Assembly (NCBI RefSeq): GCF_000153345.1
Contig: NZ_CH724125.1
Span: 1,683,083-1,747,082, forward strand
Direction: 5' to 3'
DNA from: Neptuniibacter caesariensis
GTDB taxonomy: Bacteria; Pseudomonadota; Gammaproteobacteria; Pseudomonadales; Balneatricaceae
Length of the DNA: 64,000 bases
Every line of letters starts with the position of its first letter. Within the stretch, counting starts at the first letter, position 1. The translations under genes were made by a program, and so were the position numbers. Of this stretch, positions 36,196 through 45,425 are shown piece after piece. A model generated the notes under the pieces. The model searched no databases and was not told the DNA's origin. It saw only the letters and a list, made by a program, of their open reading frames with translations.

Positions 36196-37620
36196 TTAAC
36201 CCGTTTTATAAATTGAATTGAGCGCTGCTGCTTGCCTTTCCGCTTCCAGACCTCGCTGCGCTGTTACCACCGCCCGACTAACAAGATCTTTCTTCTGAGC
36301 AACATTGATGTCATCAGGAATTCTTTGCCCGTCAGTGACATAAGTTACCGGCAGGCGCTTTTCCACAATAAGCGAAATGGCTTCTCCCAGACTCCCGGAC
36401 TCATCCATCTTACTTAGCACACAGCCATTCAAGCCCAGAGACTGGTAAGCATTATAGGCCTGCTCCACCACACGACGCTGACTACTACAGGAAACCACCA
36501 GCAATTTTTTCAACCGCAGCGTAACTGAAGCCAACATTTCTAGCTGTGATTCACTATGGGGTTCCTGAGCATTCAAACCTGCAGTATCAATAAGTACTAA
36601 TCGCTTATTCCTAAGTGAATGCAGCACTTCATCAAGGCTATTATTTTCATCAACAACCCTAACTGGCACATCTAAAATCCGACCAAAAGTCCGTAACTGC
36701 TCATGAGCTGCTATACGGTATGTGTCCGTAGTCACAAGCGCCAAGCTGGAGCTCCCGTATTTAAGAACATGCCTGGCTGCCAGCTTACCGATAGTCGTTG
36801 TCTTACCCACTCCCGTAGGACCGACAAAGGCAAGCATGCCACCTCGCTCTATATAATCTTCACCCTGCACGGGAATGGCATCAGACAATCGACCTAGCGC
36901 GTTTTTCCAGGCCTTATCTGGCGCAAGGTTATTTTCAATCCCTGTCAAAAGGTGTGTGGCTAGCCTTTCACTTACGCCGAGCAGCTCAAATTTTTTCTGC
37001 AGAGGTGTTTTTACAACTTCGGGGGTGGCCACTTGAGATAGCACTTGCTGATTTAGCAACTGTTTCAACTGCGCTATTTCATCCTGCATAGACTGAATCA
37101 ACTGATTACCAGCCCCTACCTGGGGCTCAGTAGCAGACAGCTCATCCTGCAGATCAATACCTAGTGACGCATCATCAAGTGCGTTTCCCTGCATGTAATT
37201 TTTATGCGCCTGATTAGCCTTCTGCTTCTGCCTTTGCTTGAGAGAAGTAAGAATGGAACGCAGCTCTTCATCGGTTTCCGGTTCCATTTGCTTGTTAACT
37301 GTTCCGACGGGATCACGAGCCACCGTAGACTGCTGCTGTGCTTCGGCAATCTGCAAACGCGCTTTTTGAAGCTCACTATTAAGGGCTTCTGACCTCCCAC
37401 CAGTTAGAACATCGATCTGCTCCTGACGGGAAGCAACCTTTTTCTGCTTCTTGGAAAATTCTCGCTGTGCAGCCTCATAGTCATCCTCATGCGCAGCCAC
37501 CACCTCAACACCACCGGCAACTCGGTGATTTGAAACAATAACCGCTTCCGGTCCAATTTCATCTCGGACCCTGCGCATAGCCTGACGCATATCTGGAGCA
37601 AAAAAGCGTTTTACTTTCAT
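36196..37620 (-). CDS. flhF: Flagellar placement GTPase FlhF
   Basis: This 474-residue SRP-type GTPase has the N-terminal B-like domain KVKRFFAPDMRQAMRRVRDEIG, a charged linker, a helical N domain and the GTPase domain with G1 GPTGVGKTTT at 267-276, TTDTYRIAAHEQL, VLIDTAGLN and SKMDESGSLG. It marks the pole for flagellar assembly. It lies 41 bp after flhA. Confidence 0.96.
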   Translation of the reverse strand: MKVKRFFAPDMRQAMRRVRDEIGPEAVIVSNHRVAGGVEVVAAHEDDYEAAQREFSKKQKKVASRQEQIDVLTGGRSEALNSELQKARLQIAEAQQQSTVARDPVGTVNKQMEPETDEELRSILTSLKQRQKQKANQAHKNYMQGNALDDASLGIDLQDELSATEPQVGAGNQLIQSMQDEIAQLKQLLNQQVLSQVATPEVVKTPLQKKFELLGVSERLATHLLTGIENNLAPDKAWKNALGRLSDAIPVQGEDYIERGGMLAFVGPTGVGKTTTIGKLAARHVLKYGSSSLALVTTDTYRIAAHEQLRTFGRILDVPVRVVDENNSLDEVLHSLRNKRLVLIDTAGLNAQEPHSESQLEMLASVTLRLKKLLVVSCSSQRRVVEQAYNAYQSLGLNGCVLSKMDESGSLGEAISLIVEKRLPVTYVTDGQRIPDDINVAQKKDLVSRAVVTAQRGLEAERQAAALNSIYKTG

Positions 37621-37661
37621 ATCAATTCCTTATCGGCCACACAGGCGGAGCCTGAAGCAAA

Positions 37662-39770
37662 TTACGCAACTTCCTCACCCCCAACCGTTGCCACAATCGT
37701 GACCTTTTTATTTTCAGGAATTTCCTGATAGGAGAGCACATTGATTTGATGCTCACCATATCTAACAAATTTAGCCATTAAAGGCCGCACCGGCGCTGCG
37801 ACCAGCAGCACAGAAGGACGACCCATCATCTCTTGCTGCGTAGCAGCCTCAGACAATGAACTTTGCAGACGCTCTGCCATACCAGGCTCCAGCACCAGGC
37901 CATTCTCCTGACCTTGTTGCACTGAATTTAGCAACAACTGCTCTAACTGTGGAGCCAACGTGATAACGGGCAGTTCAGACTCTGCACCGTTGATGTTCTG
38001 CACAATCAAACGCGATAGCGAAACACGCACAGCCGCCGTTAACGCAAGCGGATCCTGAGTTCGATTAACTGCATCCGCCAACGACTCAGCAATCGTGCGA
38101 AAATCTTTCAAAGGCACCTGCTCCATCAGCAGGTTCTGCAAAACCTTCAACAGAATGCTAAACGACAACTTAGCAGGAACCAGCTCATCAACCAATTTTG
38201 GAGAGGTTTTGGTCAGCATATCCAACAACTGCTGAACCTCTTCATGACCGAGCAATTCATGGGCATGAGTCTGCAATAGCTGGTTCATATGCGTTGCAAC
38301 AACCGTCGAAGCATCAACTACCGTATAACCAAGAGACTGAGCCTGCTCTTTCTGCGACTGCTCAATCCAAACCGCCTCTAAGCCAAAAGCAGGATCTTTT
38401 ACTTCAACACCCTGCAGCTTACCGAAAACCTGCCCCGGATTAATCGCTAACTCCCTATCAGGGTAGACTTCGGACTCACCGACAATCACACCCATTAAGG
38501 TAATTCGATAGGCACCCGGCAATAGATCCAGGTTATCGCGAATGTGGACCGAAGGTACAAGAAAACCCAAATCCTGAGAGAGCTTTTTACGCACCCCCTT
38601 GATCCGGCTCAACAACTGCCCACCTTGCATTTTATCCACCATCGGAATCAGCCGATAGCCAACTTCAAGGCCTACCATATCCACCGGCATCACATCATCC
38701 CAGTCCAGCTCACGCTTCTCAGACTCTTCTTCCTGAGGCATTTCAGCTTCCTGCTGAGCTTGCTCTACTTCAGCCTGTACTTTTTTCTGCTGCAACTTGA
38801 GGATCCACCAAGCGCCGCCACCCGCAAGAGCCGCCAGTGAGAGAAATGCAAAATGCGGCATACCCGGGATGATCCCCATTACAGTCATCACACCGCAGGC
38901 AACAGCCAATGCTTTAGGCGAAGCAAACATCTGACTAACGACTTGCTTACCCATGTCATGGGAAACATTCTGTCGCGTAACCATGATTGCGGCAGCCGTT
39001 GAAAGTAGCAATGAAGGTACTTGGGCAACCAGGCCATCACCGATAGTTAACAAGGAGTAAAACCGCATCGCGGTTTCAAAATCCAGGTCGTGCTGCAACA
39101 TGCCGATGGCTAACCCACCCAACAGGTTAATAACCAGAATCAGAATACCCGCGACAGCATCACCACGAACGAATTTCGAAGCACCGTCCATGGAACCGTA
39201 GAAGTCGGCTTCCTGAGTCACATCTTCTCGGCGTTGTTTTGCTTCTTCCTGACCGATCAATCCAGCATTGAGGTCAGCGTCGATCGCCATTTGCTTACCC
39301 GGCATTGCATCCAGGGTAAATCGTGCACTTACCTCAGAGATACGTCCGGCACCTTTGGTCACTACAACGAAGTTGATAATGATAAGAATCAGGAAGACAA
39401 CAAAACCTACAACGTAGTTACCGCCAACAACAACCTCACCGAACGCTTCGATGACTTTACCTGCGGCATCTCCACCCTCATGGCCGTAAAGCAGAACAAC
39501 TCGAGTAGACGCCACATTGAGCGCCAACCTCATCAAGGTGGCAACCAGAATAATGGTTGGGAAAATAGCGAAATCCAGCGGTCTTTCCGAATAAACACAG
39601 ACCAGCAGGACAACGATAGACAGGGCGATATTGAAGGTAAAAAAGACGTCAAGAAGGAACGGAGGAACCGGCAGCGTCACCATCGCCAGAATAACAAGCA
39701 GCAGTAGAGGCACACCGAGGTTACCCTTACCTATACTGCGTACATTATCCAGTATGACTGCTCTATCCAC
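37662..39770 (-). CDS. flhA: Flagellar export gate protein FlhA
   Basis: This 702-residue protein has about eight membrane segments in the first 330 residues, with the FHIPEP-type conserved loop (RFTLDAMPGKQMAIDADLNAGLI) between them. A four-subdomain cytosolic half docks chaperone-substrate complexes. It converts the proton gradient into export. It is the first gene after the flhB gap and has a strong sigma-54 promoter match about 110 bp upstream. Confidence 0.97.
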   Translation of the reverse strand: MDRAVILDNVRSIGKGNLGVPLLLLVILAMVTLPVPPFLLDVFFTFNIALSIVVLLVCVYSERPLDFAIFPTIILVATLMRLALNVASTRVVLLYGHEGGDAAGKVIEAFGEVVVGGNYVVGFVVFLILIIINFVVVTKGAGRISEVSARFTLDAMPGKQMAIDADLNAGLIGQEEAKQRREDVTQEADFYGSMDGASKFVRGDAVAGILILVINLLGGLAIGMLQHDLDFETAMRFYSLLTIGDGLVAQVPSLLLSTAAAIMVTRQNVSHDMGKQVVSQMFASPKALAVACGVMTVMGIIPGMPHFAFLSLAALAGGGAWWILKLQQKKVQAEVEQAQQEAEMPQEEESEKRELDWDDVMPVDMVGLEVGYRLIPMVDKMQGGQLLSRIKGVRKKLSQDLGFLVPSVHIRDNLDLLPGAYRITLMGVIVGESEVYPDRELAINPGQVFGKLQGVEVKDPAFGLEAVWIEQSQKEQAQSLGYTVVDASTVVATHMNQLLQTHAHELLGHEEVQQLLDMLTKTSPKLVDELVPAKLSFSILLKVLQNLLMEQVPLKDFRTIAESLADAVNRTQDPLALTAAVRVSLSRLIVQNINGAESELPVITLAPQLEQLLLNSVQQGQENGLVLEPGMAERLQSSLSEAATQQEMMGRPSVLLVAAPVRPLMAKFVRYGEHQINVLSYQEIPENKKVTIVATVGGEEVA

Positions 39771-39883
39771 TTAAACACCGACGTCAAAAAAACAACACTT
39801 AGCTATTTAGATTGCCAAAAATCCAAACAAAGGTGTCAATAATACGTTATTTTTTTGACAAATAGCTATACCAGCCTTTGAAA

Positions 39884-39900
39884 AAGCAATTTTCAAGCCA
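39884..39900 (-). promoter_or_regulatory. Sigma-54 promoter for flhA operon
   Basis: On the minus strand the sequence is TGGCTTGAAAATTGCTT, which fits TGGCAC-N5-TTGCW with GG and GC at the exact -24/-12 spacing. It begins directly after the flhB stop region and reads into flhA through a leader of about 100 bases. In polar flagellates, flhA operons are commonly driven by RpoN with FleQ. Confidence 0.75.
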
Positions 39901-39901
39901 G

Positions 39902-41041
39902 TTATAGGTCGTCTTTGAACTCATCCGGGATAGGTAGCTTATTAACATTGAGCTCGGTCGGTCTCTCCGCTTCGCGCTCTTTATAACGCTTAAGCTGGAA
40001 TACATAGGCCAGCACCTGAGCAACGGCCATATAGAGACCTGACGGAATTTCGTCATCAATCTCAGTAGAATTATAAATAGCCCTGGCTAAAGGTGGCGCG
40101 GAGAGGATTGGGATATCGTGCTCTTTAGCAATTTCCCTGATTTTTAAGGCGACAAAGTCAGCACCCTTTGCCAACAAAACGGGAGCACCACGGTTTTCGC
40201 CATCATATTTTAATGCTACAGAATAGTGGGTCGGGTTGGTAATAACGACATCAGCTTCGGGGACCGCCTGCATCATCTGACGCTGAGCTATCTCGCGCTG
40301 TAACTGCCTGATACGTCCTTTTACTTCAGGCTTACCCTCTGTGTTCTTCAACTCATCCTTAACTTCCTGCATGGTCATACGCATTTTCTGCGTATAGTCA
40401 TAGAGCTGATAAGGCACATCGACGACAGCCACTAAAATTAAGACCGCACTTAACGCCATAAACACCCAGATAATAATATCCAGGGCTTCATCTATGGCCA
40501 CCCTCGCTTCATAGGAAGCTAAGGCAAGAATATCTTCACGAATCGTCCAAAGAATCAGAATGGCGAAGCCACCGACCAAGGAGAACTTTGCAATAGCTTT
40601 AAAAAGCTCGATAAGTGATTTCAATGAGAACATGCGTTTGATCCCTGCTAGGGGATCGATACGGCTGCCTTTCGGTACAATAGACTGCCCACTAAAGTTC
40701 CAACCACCCAAGGCAATGGGCCCAACCAAAGCAGCCAAGGCTAAAACCGCAAAAATGCCTGCCAGCCCCATAATGGCCTCTTCAGCAGAAACCTCAAAAT
40801 GAGCCAGCATTTTATTGGTATCAAAAACTGACTGACGATCGAGAACAAAATTACTCTCCATCATCCCCAGCATACTTTCAGCCAATTGAGAGCTAAAAAT
40901 AATCACTGAGAATACTGCCGCCATTAGAACCAGCGTCGTTGCCAGTTCTTTTGATCGGGGAACATCCCCCTTCTCCCGCGCTTCTCGAATTCGCTTGGGG
41001 GTGGGGTCTTCTGTTTTTTCCTGACCAGAATCTTCAGCCAT
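39902..41041 (-). CDS. flhB: Flagellar export switch protein FlhB
   Basis: This 379-residue protein starts with EDPTPKRIREAREKGDVPRSKEL and has four membrane segments. The cytosolic domain contains the autocleavage site VVITNPTHYSVALKYDG (Asn269-Pro270). It switches export from hook to filament substrates. It is the last gene of the fliLMNOPQR-flhB run, 9 bp after fliR. Confidence 0.97.
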   Translation of the reverse strand: MAEDSGQEKTEDPTPKRIREAREKGDVPRSKELATTLVLMAAVFSVIIFSSQLAESMLGMMESNFVLDRQSVFDTNKMLAHFEVSAEEAIMGLAGIFAVLALAALVGPIALGGWNFSGQSIVPKGSRIDPLAGIKRMFSLKSLIELFKAIAKFSLVGGFAILILWTIREDILALASYEARVAIDEALDIIIWVFMALSAVLILVAVVDVPYQLYDYTQKMRMTMQEVKDELKNTEGKPEVKGRIRQLQREIAQRQMMQAVPEADVVITNPTHYSVALKYDGENRGAPVLLAKGADFVALKIREIAKEHDIPILSAPPLARAIYNSTEIDDEIPSGLYMAVAQVLAYVFQLKRYKEREAERPTELNVNKLPIPDEFKDDL

Positions 41042-41050
41042 TAGCCAGCC

Positions 41051-41821
41051 CTATAGGAGATTCTCAATGTAGTCGAGCACAAAAACCGATATACGCATAT
41101 ATTGATCAAGAAAGCCGCCCAAGTTCACCCAGTTGATAAACAAGCCTAACACCATCGTAAATGGAAAGCCCACCGCCAGGATATTCAGCTGAGGCGCGGC
41201 TCTAGACATAATCCCGAAAGCCATGTTTACAACCAATAAAGCGGTAACCGCAGGGAGCGCCATCAACATAGCCGCTGAGAACATCCAGGTTCCGGACAAC
41301 GCCACCTTCATAAAGCTATCCCGATCGATCGCCTGAAGACTCACCGGGAGCACCTCAAAACTACGCACGACAATTTCTATCATGATCAAATGACCATTCA
41401 AAGCAACAAAGATCATCATGATCAAGGTCAGGTAAAACTGCCCCAACATAACAACTGAAATACCATTAGCAGGGTCGGTCATAGACGCAAAACCCAGACC
41501 CATCTGCATTGCAATCATCTGCCCACCAAGAACAAACACCTGGTAAAACACCTGAAAAAGGAAACCCAGCATCGCCCCAACAATAACCTGCTGCGCAATA
41601 ATCAGATAACTCTCAACACTCAAGCCATTGAAAGCAGGCATCTCAGGCAACATGGGCGCAATAACAGCCGTCACAGCAAGCGCCAACATCAAACGGATTC
41701 TGGCATTGACCAACTGACTACCCAGCAGCGGAACCGCCATGAAAAAAGAACCAATACGAAACAGCGGCCACAGAAAGGCAGCTACCCACTGTTCGATCTG
41801 AAGAATACTCAGCTCTAACAA
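41051..41821 (-). CDS. fliR: Flagellar export gate protein FliR
   Basis: This 256-residue protein has six membrane segments and the family segments FFMAVPLLGSQLVNARIRLMLALAV and MGLGFASMTDPANG. It belongs to the FliPQR core gate. It lies 4 bp after fliQ. Confidence 0.95.
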   Translation of the reverse strand: MLELSILQIEQWVAAFLWPLFRIGSFFMAVPLLGSQLVNARIRLMLALAVTAVIAPMLPEMPAFNGLSVESYLIIAQQVIVGAMLGFLFQVFYQVFVLGGQMIAMQMGLGFASMTDPANGISVVMLGQFYLTLIMMIFVALNGHLIMIEIVVRSFEVLPVSLQAIDRDSFMKVALSGTWMFSAAMLMALPAVTALLVVNMAFGIMSRAAPQLNILAVGFPFTMVLGLFINWVNLGGFLDQYMRISVFVLDYIENLL

Positions 41822-41825
41822 GTGG

Positions 41826-42095
41826 CTAACCTATAAGATAAGGAATATTTTTAACTAAGTTAGAGAAATGCTCTGTCAACTTAGTCAGCAACCAGGGGCC
41901 CGTCCACATTATCACCAAAATCGTAACTAATAATCGGGGAAGGAAGCTTAAGGTTTGCTCATTGATTTGAGTTGCTGCCTGAAACGTTGAAACAATAAGA
42001 CCCACAATCAAACTGGGAACGATAATAACTGAAACCAGTACCACGATGAGCCAAAACGCCTCACCAAACAGACTTAAAACCACCTCAGGTGTCAT
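41826..42095 (-). CDS. fliQ: Flagellar export gate protein FliQ
   Basis: This 89-residue protein has two membrane hairpin helices (residues 12-38 and 50-75) with the motif GLIVSTFQAATQINEQTLSFLPR typical of FliQ. It is part of the FliPQR gate, between fliP and fliR. Confidence 0.96.
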   Translation of the reverse strand: MTPEVVLSLFGEAFWLIVVLVSVIIVPSLIVGLIVSTFQAATQINEQTLSFLPRLLVTILVIMWTGPWLLTKLTEHFSNLVKNIPYLIG

Positions 42096-42113
42096 TTCGC
42101 CTCCTCAGCTTAG

Positions 42114-42866
42114 CTACAATCCAAAACTCGCGGCCAGCGTTCCAATCACTAATGCCCAGCCATCCACTAACACAAATAGCATAATCTTGAAGGGTAGTGA
42201 AATAATCACTGGAGAGAGCATCATCATACCCATCGCCATCAGGACACTCGCCACAACAAGGTCAATAATCAAGAAAGGAATAAAGAGCATAAAACCGATC
42301 TGGAAAGCGGTCTTAAGTTCGCTGGTTACAAAAGCAGGCACAAGCACGGTAAAAGGGATCTGTTCGGGCGTTTCTACTGCCGGAGTGCCTGAAATGCGCA
42401 TAAACAATTCAAGATCGCTCTCGCGAACCTGAAGCATCATAAACTCTCTGAACGGAATACTGGCAGCCTGAAGCGCTTCCAGAACATTCATTTCTTCATT
42501 CATATATGGCTGCGCAGCCTGGATATAAATCTGATCCAGCACCGGCGTCATAATGAACAACGTCAGGAACATCGCCATCCCCACCATAATCTGGTTGGAA
42601 GGCGTCTGCTGCAAGCCCAACGCTTGCCGCAAGATAGCAAAGACAATAATAATACGTGCAAAAGAGGTCATCATCATGAGCATGGCTGGCAGGAATGTCA
42701 GCATTGTCATGAGTATGAGCACTTGCAGCGTCACACTATAATTTGTCGAGCCATCTTCAGCTGTATTCAGTGTTACTGCCGGAATCCCTACATCAGCAGC
42801 CAAACCCAATTGGGGCATTGCAAGGGCCATTACCAGAAGCAACAAGCGTAAAAGGTTACTCTTCAC
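42114..42866 (-). CDS. fliP: Flagellar export gate protein FliP
   Basis: This 250-residue protein has a cleavable signal peptide ([19 protein letters not shown]), then FIPAM-type segments [39 protein letters not shown] and [24 protein letters not shown]. The length matches FliP. It overlaps fliO by 11 bp. Confidence 0.97.
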   Translation of the reverse strand: MKSNLLRLLLLVMALAMPQLGLAADVGIPAVTLNTAEDGSTNYSVTLQVLILMTMLTFLPAMLMMMTSFARIIIVFAILRQALGLQQTPSNQIMVGMAMFLTLFIMTPVLDQIYIQAAQPYMNEEMNVLEALQAASIPFREFMMLQVRESDLELFMRISGTPAVETPEQIPFTVLVPAFVTSELKTAFQIGFMLFIPFLIIDLVVASVLMAMGMMMLSPVIISLPFKIMLFVLVDGWALVIGTLAASFGL

Positions 42867-43296
42867 CCTTTTGCTCCTTGGCTTTCTTCATGACCTCACT
42901 CAGACGCTCAGCAAAACTAACTGAGTTCACATCACTCTCTACTACTGGCTCATCAAAGGTATGCAGATGCGAAACACGCCCAGGAGCGACCCCTAGCAGC
43001 ATTTGTGTATCACCCACTTTCACCAGCACCGCTTTTTCCCTGGCAGTGAGAGGCAATACCCCTATCACTTTCATATTATGAGTAATCGGCGCAAAGCCTG
43101 AAAACCGCTTAAGCAACCAAAAGAAAGCAAAAATAACGGCCATCACCAGGAGTAAGCCTAAGATAAGCTGGCTCACTGCCTCTGTGCTAAAAGGCTCTTG
43201 AAAAGAAGGTCGCGCAGAGGAAGAGGTGACTACAGATTCACTAGCCACCGCAGAGAAAGATACCAATATAGCGAGGAGCGTACCCAGAAAACGCAT
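42856..43296 (-). CDS. fliO: Flagellar biosynthesis protein FliO
   Basis: This 146-residue protein has a signal-like N-terminus, one membrane segment ([22 protein letters not shown]) and a cytosolic domain with [32 protein letters not shown]. FliO helps assemble the FliP ring. It lies 5 bp after fliN. Confidence 0.92.
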   Translation of the reverse strand: MRFLGTLLAILVSFSAVASESVVTSSSARPSFQEPFSTEAVSQLILGLLLVMAVIFAFFWLLKRFSGFAPITHNMKVIGVLPLTAREKAVLVKVGDTQMLLGVAPGRVSHLHTFDEPVVESDVNSVSFAERLSEVMKKAKEQKGEE

Positions 43297-43301
43297 GCGG
43301 T

Positions 43302-43736
43302 TTATTTAAGCCGCTTAATACGTTCTTGAGGACTAATAACATCAGTCAGGCGGATACCGTACCGATCATTTACGACCACTACTTCACCATGCGCGATCAA
43401 CGTACCATTAACCATCACATCCAGCGGCTCACCCGCTACACGATCAAGCTCGATAACCGAACCTTGATTCAGTTGAAGCAGATTACTAATAGGGATGTCA
43501 GTTTGACCTACTTCCATGGAAAGCGTGACAGGGATATCAAGAATGACATCGAGCTTAGGATCTGAGACAGGGGTTCCTTCATCCTGTAACTCATCAAGTT
43601 CGACCGAATCTCCCGTGACGCCAGTCGCAGCAAGAAGCTCATCGGGATCTACCGATTCTTCGGTATCACCCTGTTCTTCCATTGCTGCAGCCCATTCATC
43701 GGCTAGCGCTTGTTGGTCTTCAGTTTCATCACTCAT
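43302..43736 (-). CDS. fliN: Flagellar motor switch protein FliN
   Basis: This 144-residue protein has an acidic N-terminus and a C-terminal SpoA domain: LDVILDIPVTLSMEVGQTDI, LNQGSVIELDRVAGEPLDV and VVVNDRYGIRLTDVISPQERI. It forms the lower C-ring and docks FliH. It follows fliM by 27 bp. Confidence 0.96.
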   Translation of the reverse strand: MSDETEDQQALADEWAAAMEEQGDTEESVDPDELLAATGVTGDSVELDELQDEGTPVSDPKLDVILDIPVTLSMEVGQTDIPISNLLQLNQGSVIELDRVAGEPLDVMVNGTLIAHGEVVVVNDRYGIRLTDVISPQERIKRLK

Positions 43737-43763
43737 GCACTAAACTCTCTAAAATCCAAATAC

Positions 43764-44741
43764 TTACTTGGGCCGTTCAATCTGATTTACAACTTTAACT
43801 GCGAGATTACCACGAGAGACACCCATGGTGCAGTTATATACAGGAACTTTATTCGCTTTAAGCTCAAAGGTTTCTGGCAATTCAATGGGAATAATATCAC
43901 CGGCCTGAAGATCCACGACATCGCGCAATGTCATTTCCTGTTGCGCCAGAGTCATTTCTAGTGGCAACCCAGCCATAAGAATGTCACGCTGCAGTGCTAC
44001 CTGCCAGCGTTCGTCTTTCTCATCTTCACCACTCTGGAAGCCTGATACCAGCAGATCCCTAATTGGCTCTAGCATCGAATAAGGCATCGCCACATGAAAC
44101 TCACCTGAGCCACCTTCAAGGTCAACCTGAAAAGTGCTGACTACAACTACTTCTGTAGGATTGATGACATTTGCCATCGCGGGGTTCATTTCATGACCAA
44201 GGTGATCAAAGGATAACTCTTTAACCGGATTCCAGGCTTCTTCAAGATCAAGGAAGAACTGCTCAAGGGCTTTATGGATTAGGCGGGTCTCTGTAGGCGT
44301 AAACTCGCGACCCTCAATTTTTGCATGGCGCCCATCACCACCAAAGAAGTTATCCACAAGTTTAAATACCAGCTTGGCATCCATAATAAACAGTGCGGTA
44401 CCACGCAATGGATTCACACGGATAAGGTTCATACTGGTAGGAACGTACAGGGTATGAATATAATCTCCATACTTCATCACCTGAACACCGCCGACCGTCA
44501 CATCCGCTGCACGGCGTAACAGATTGAACAAGCTTATTCGTGTGTAACGGGCAAAACGCTCATTGACCATCTCCAGTGTCGGCATTCGCCCACGAACAAT
44601 ACGCTCGTGACTTGCCAGGTCATACGTCCTGACATCGCCTTCATCAATCTCTGCCTCTTCGGAAGTCTCAACATCGCCATCATCTACACCATGAAGTAGC
44701 GCATCGATCTCATCCTGTGACAGCAGATCTTTAACTGACAT
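43764..44741 (-). CDS. fliM: Flagellar motor switch protein FliM
   Basis: This 325-residue protein has the N-terminal CheY-P binding peptide LLSQDEIDALLHGV, the middle domain with the GGxG-type segment (LVDNFFGGDGRHAK) and a C-terminal SpoA domain (DVVDLQAGDIIPIELPE). It sits in the C-ring and reverses the motor on CheY-P binding. Confidence 0.97.
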   Translation of the reverse strand: MSVKDLLSQDEIDALLHGVDDGDVETSEEAEIDEGDVRTYDLASHERIVRGRMPTLEMVNERFARYTRISLFNLLRRAADVTVGGVQVMKYGDYIHTLYVPTSMNLIRVNPLRGTALFIMDAKLVFKLVDNFFGGDGRHAKIEGREFTPTETRLIHKALEQFFLDLEEAWNPVKELSFDHLGHEMNPAMANVINPTEVVVVSTFQVDLEGGSGEFHVAMPYSMLEPIRDLLVSGFQSGEDEKDERWQVALQRDILMAGLPLEMTLAQQEMTLRDVVDLQAGDIIPIELPETFELKANKVPVYNCTMGVSRGNLAVKVVNQIERPK

Positions 44742-44773
44742 TTACACTGGTTCTCCGCAGCAGCAATTCTTGA

Positions 44774-45298
44774 TCATTGCATAACCATGTTGGTAAACAG
44801 GATAGCTTCCACACCTGGCTTACCTATCTTCTCTTGCATAATTTCACGCACCAGATCTGTGGACTGTTCTCGTAGCGCCTGCTTACCCTCAAGAGACTGC
44901 AGAGTCCTGAAGTCCTGGGTACTAAACAAGTTATTCAACCGTGATACGATCAACGGCATGTGCAAAGTCAGCGCATCCGCAACGGCCTGATCACGACTTT
45001 TAGCCTCTACATAGAGCTGCATATAGTGAGGACGCTTATCTTTTGACTGCAAGGTCACCACGAACATAGGCTTTCCGCCCATCGTACGCACTTTGGTGTA
45101 AATAGCATCAGCTCTTACGGGCTCAGCTGGTGCAGCCTCTTCAGCTGGAGCAGAATCCCCTCCCAGGAAAAACAACGCCGCTGCTGCGCCGCCACCGCCA
45201 ACAATGATCAGCGCAACCACTGCAATGATAATTAGTTTCAGCTTTGAAGACTTTTTTTCCCCGCCTTCTGCTGCTTCTTGTGCTTCTTCAGCCATCAA
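44774..45298 (-). CDS. fliL: Flagellar basal body protein FliL
   Basis: This 174-residue protein has one membrane segment (KLIIIAVVALIIVGGGGAAAALFFL), a short Ala/Pro/Glu linker and a periplasmic domain ending in EKIGKPGVEAILFTNMVMQ. It associates with the stators. It is the first gene of the fliLMNOPQR-flhB run. Confidence 0.95.
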   Translation of the reverse strand: MMAEEAQEAAEGGEKKSSKLKLIIIAVVALIIVGGGGAAAALFFLGGDSAPAEEAAPAEPVRADAIYTKVRTMGGKPMFVVTLQSKDKRPHYMQLYVEAKSRDQAVADALTLHMPLIVSRLNNLFSTQDFRTLQSLEGKQALREQSTDLVREIMQEKIGKPGVEAILFTNMVMQ

Positions 45299-45371
45299 AA
45301 TACCCCAACACTAGCAAGCTATATAAAACCACTTATGACTTATCGGTCTAATATAACACACTGATTTTAAG

Positions 45372-45419
45372 GCTGAAGATACTGAATGATGAATTCTTCA
45401 GCTTTTCCTTTCAGTATCT
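45372..45419 (-). other. Two overlapping inverted repeats between fliK and fliL
   Basis: AGATACTGAA (45377-45386) pairs with TTCAGTATCT (45410-45419), and GCTGAAG (45372-45378) pairs with CTTCAGC (45396-45402). The two stems share bases and so exclude each other. No T tract follows either, so neither is a classic terminator. They lie 7 bp past the fliK stop in the 127-bp gap before fliL. Confidence 0.6.
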
Positions 45420-45425
45420 GTCTAA

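Noticed and set aside
37630..37637. GCCGATAA on the minus strand before flhF, as a sigma-28 -10 element
   Set aside because: No -35 match is found 11 bp upstream, and it lies only about 7-14 bp before the flhF ATG, so a start there would leave no leader.
39847..40059. 70-residue minus-strand ORF at the 3' end of flhB
   Set aside because: It is in another frame over flhB coding sequence, lacks a family match and contains the sigma-54 site.
45340..45347. ACCGATAA on the minus strand before fliL, as a sigma-28 -10 element
   Set aside because: The -10 matches 7 of 8, but the sequence at the right -35 distance (AATCAGTG) is poor. Too weak to call.
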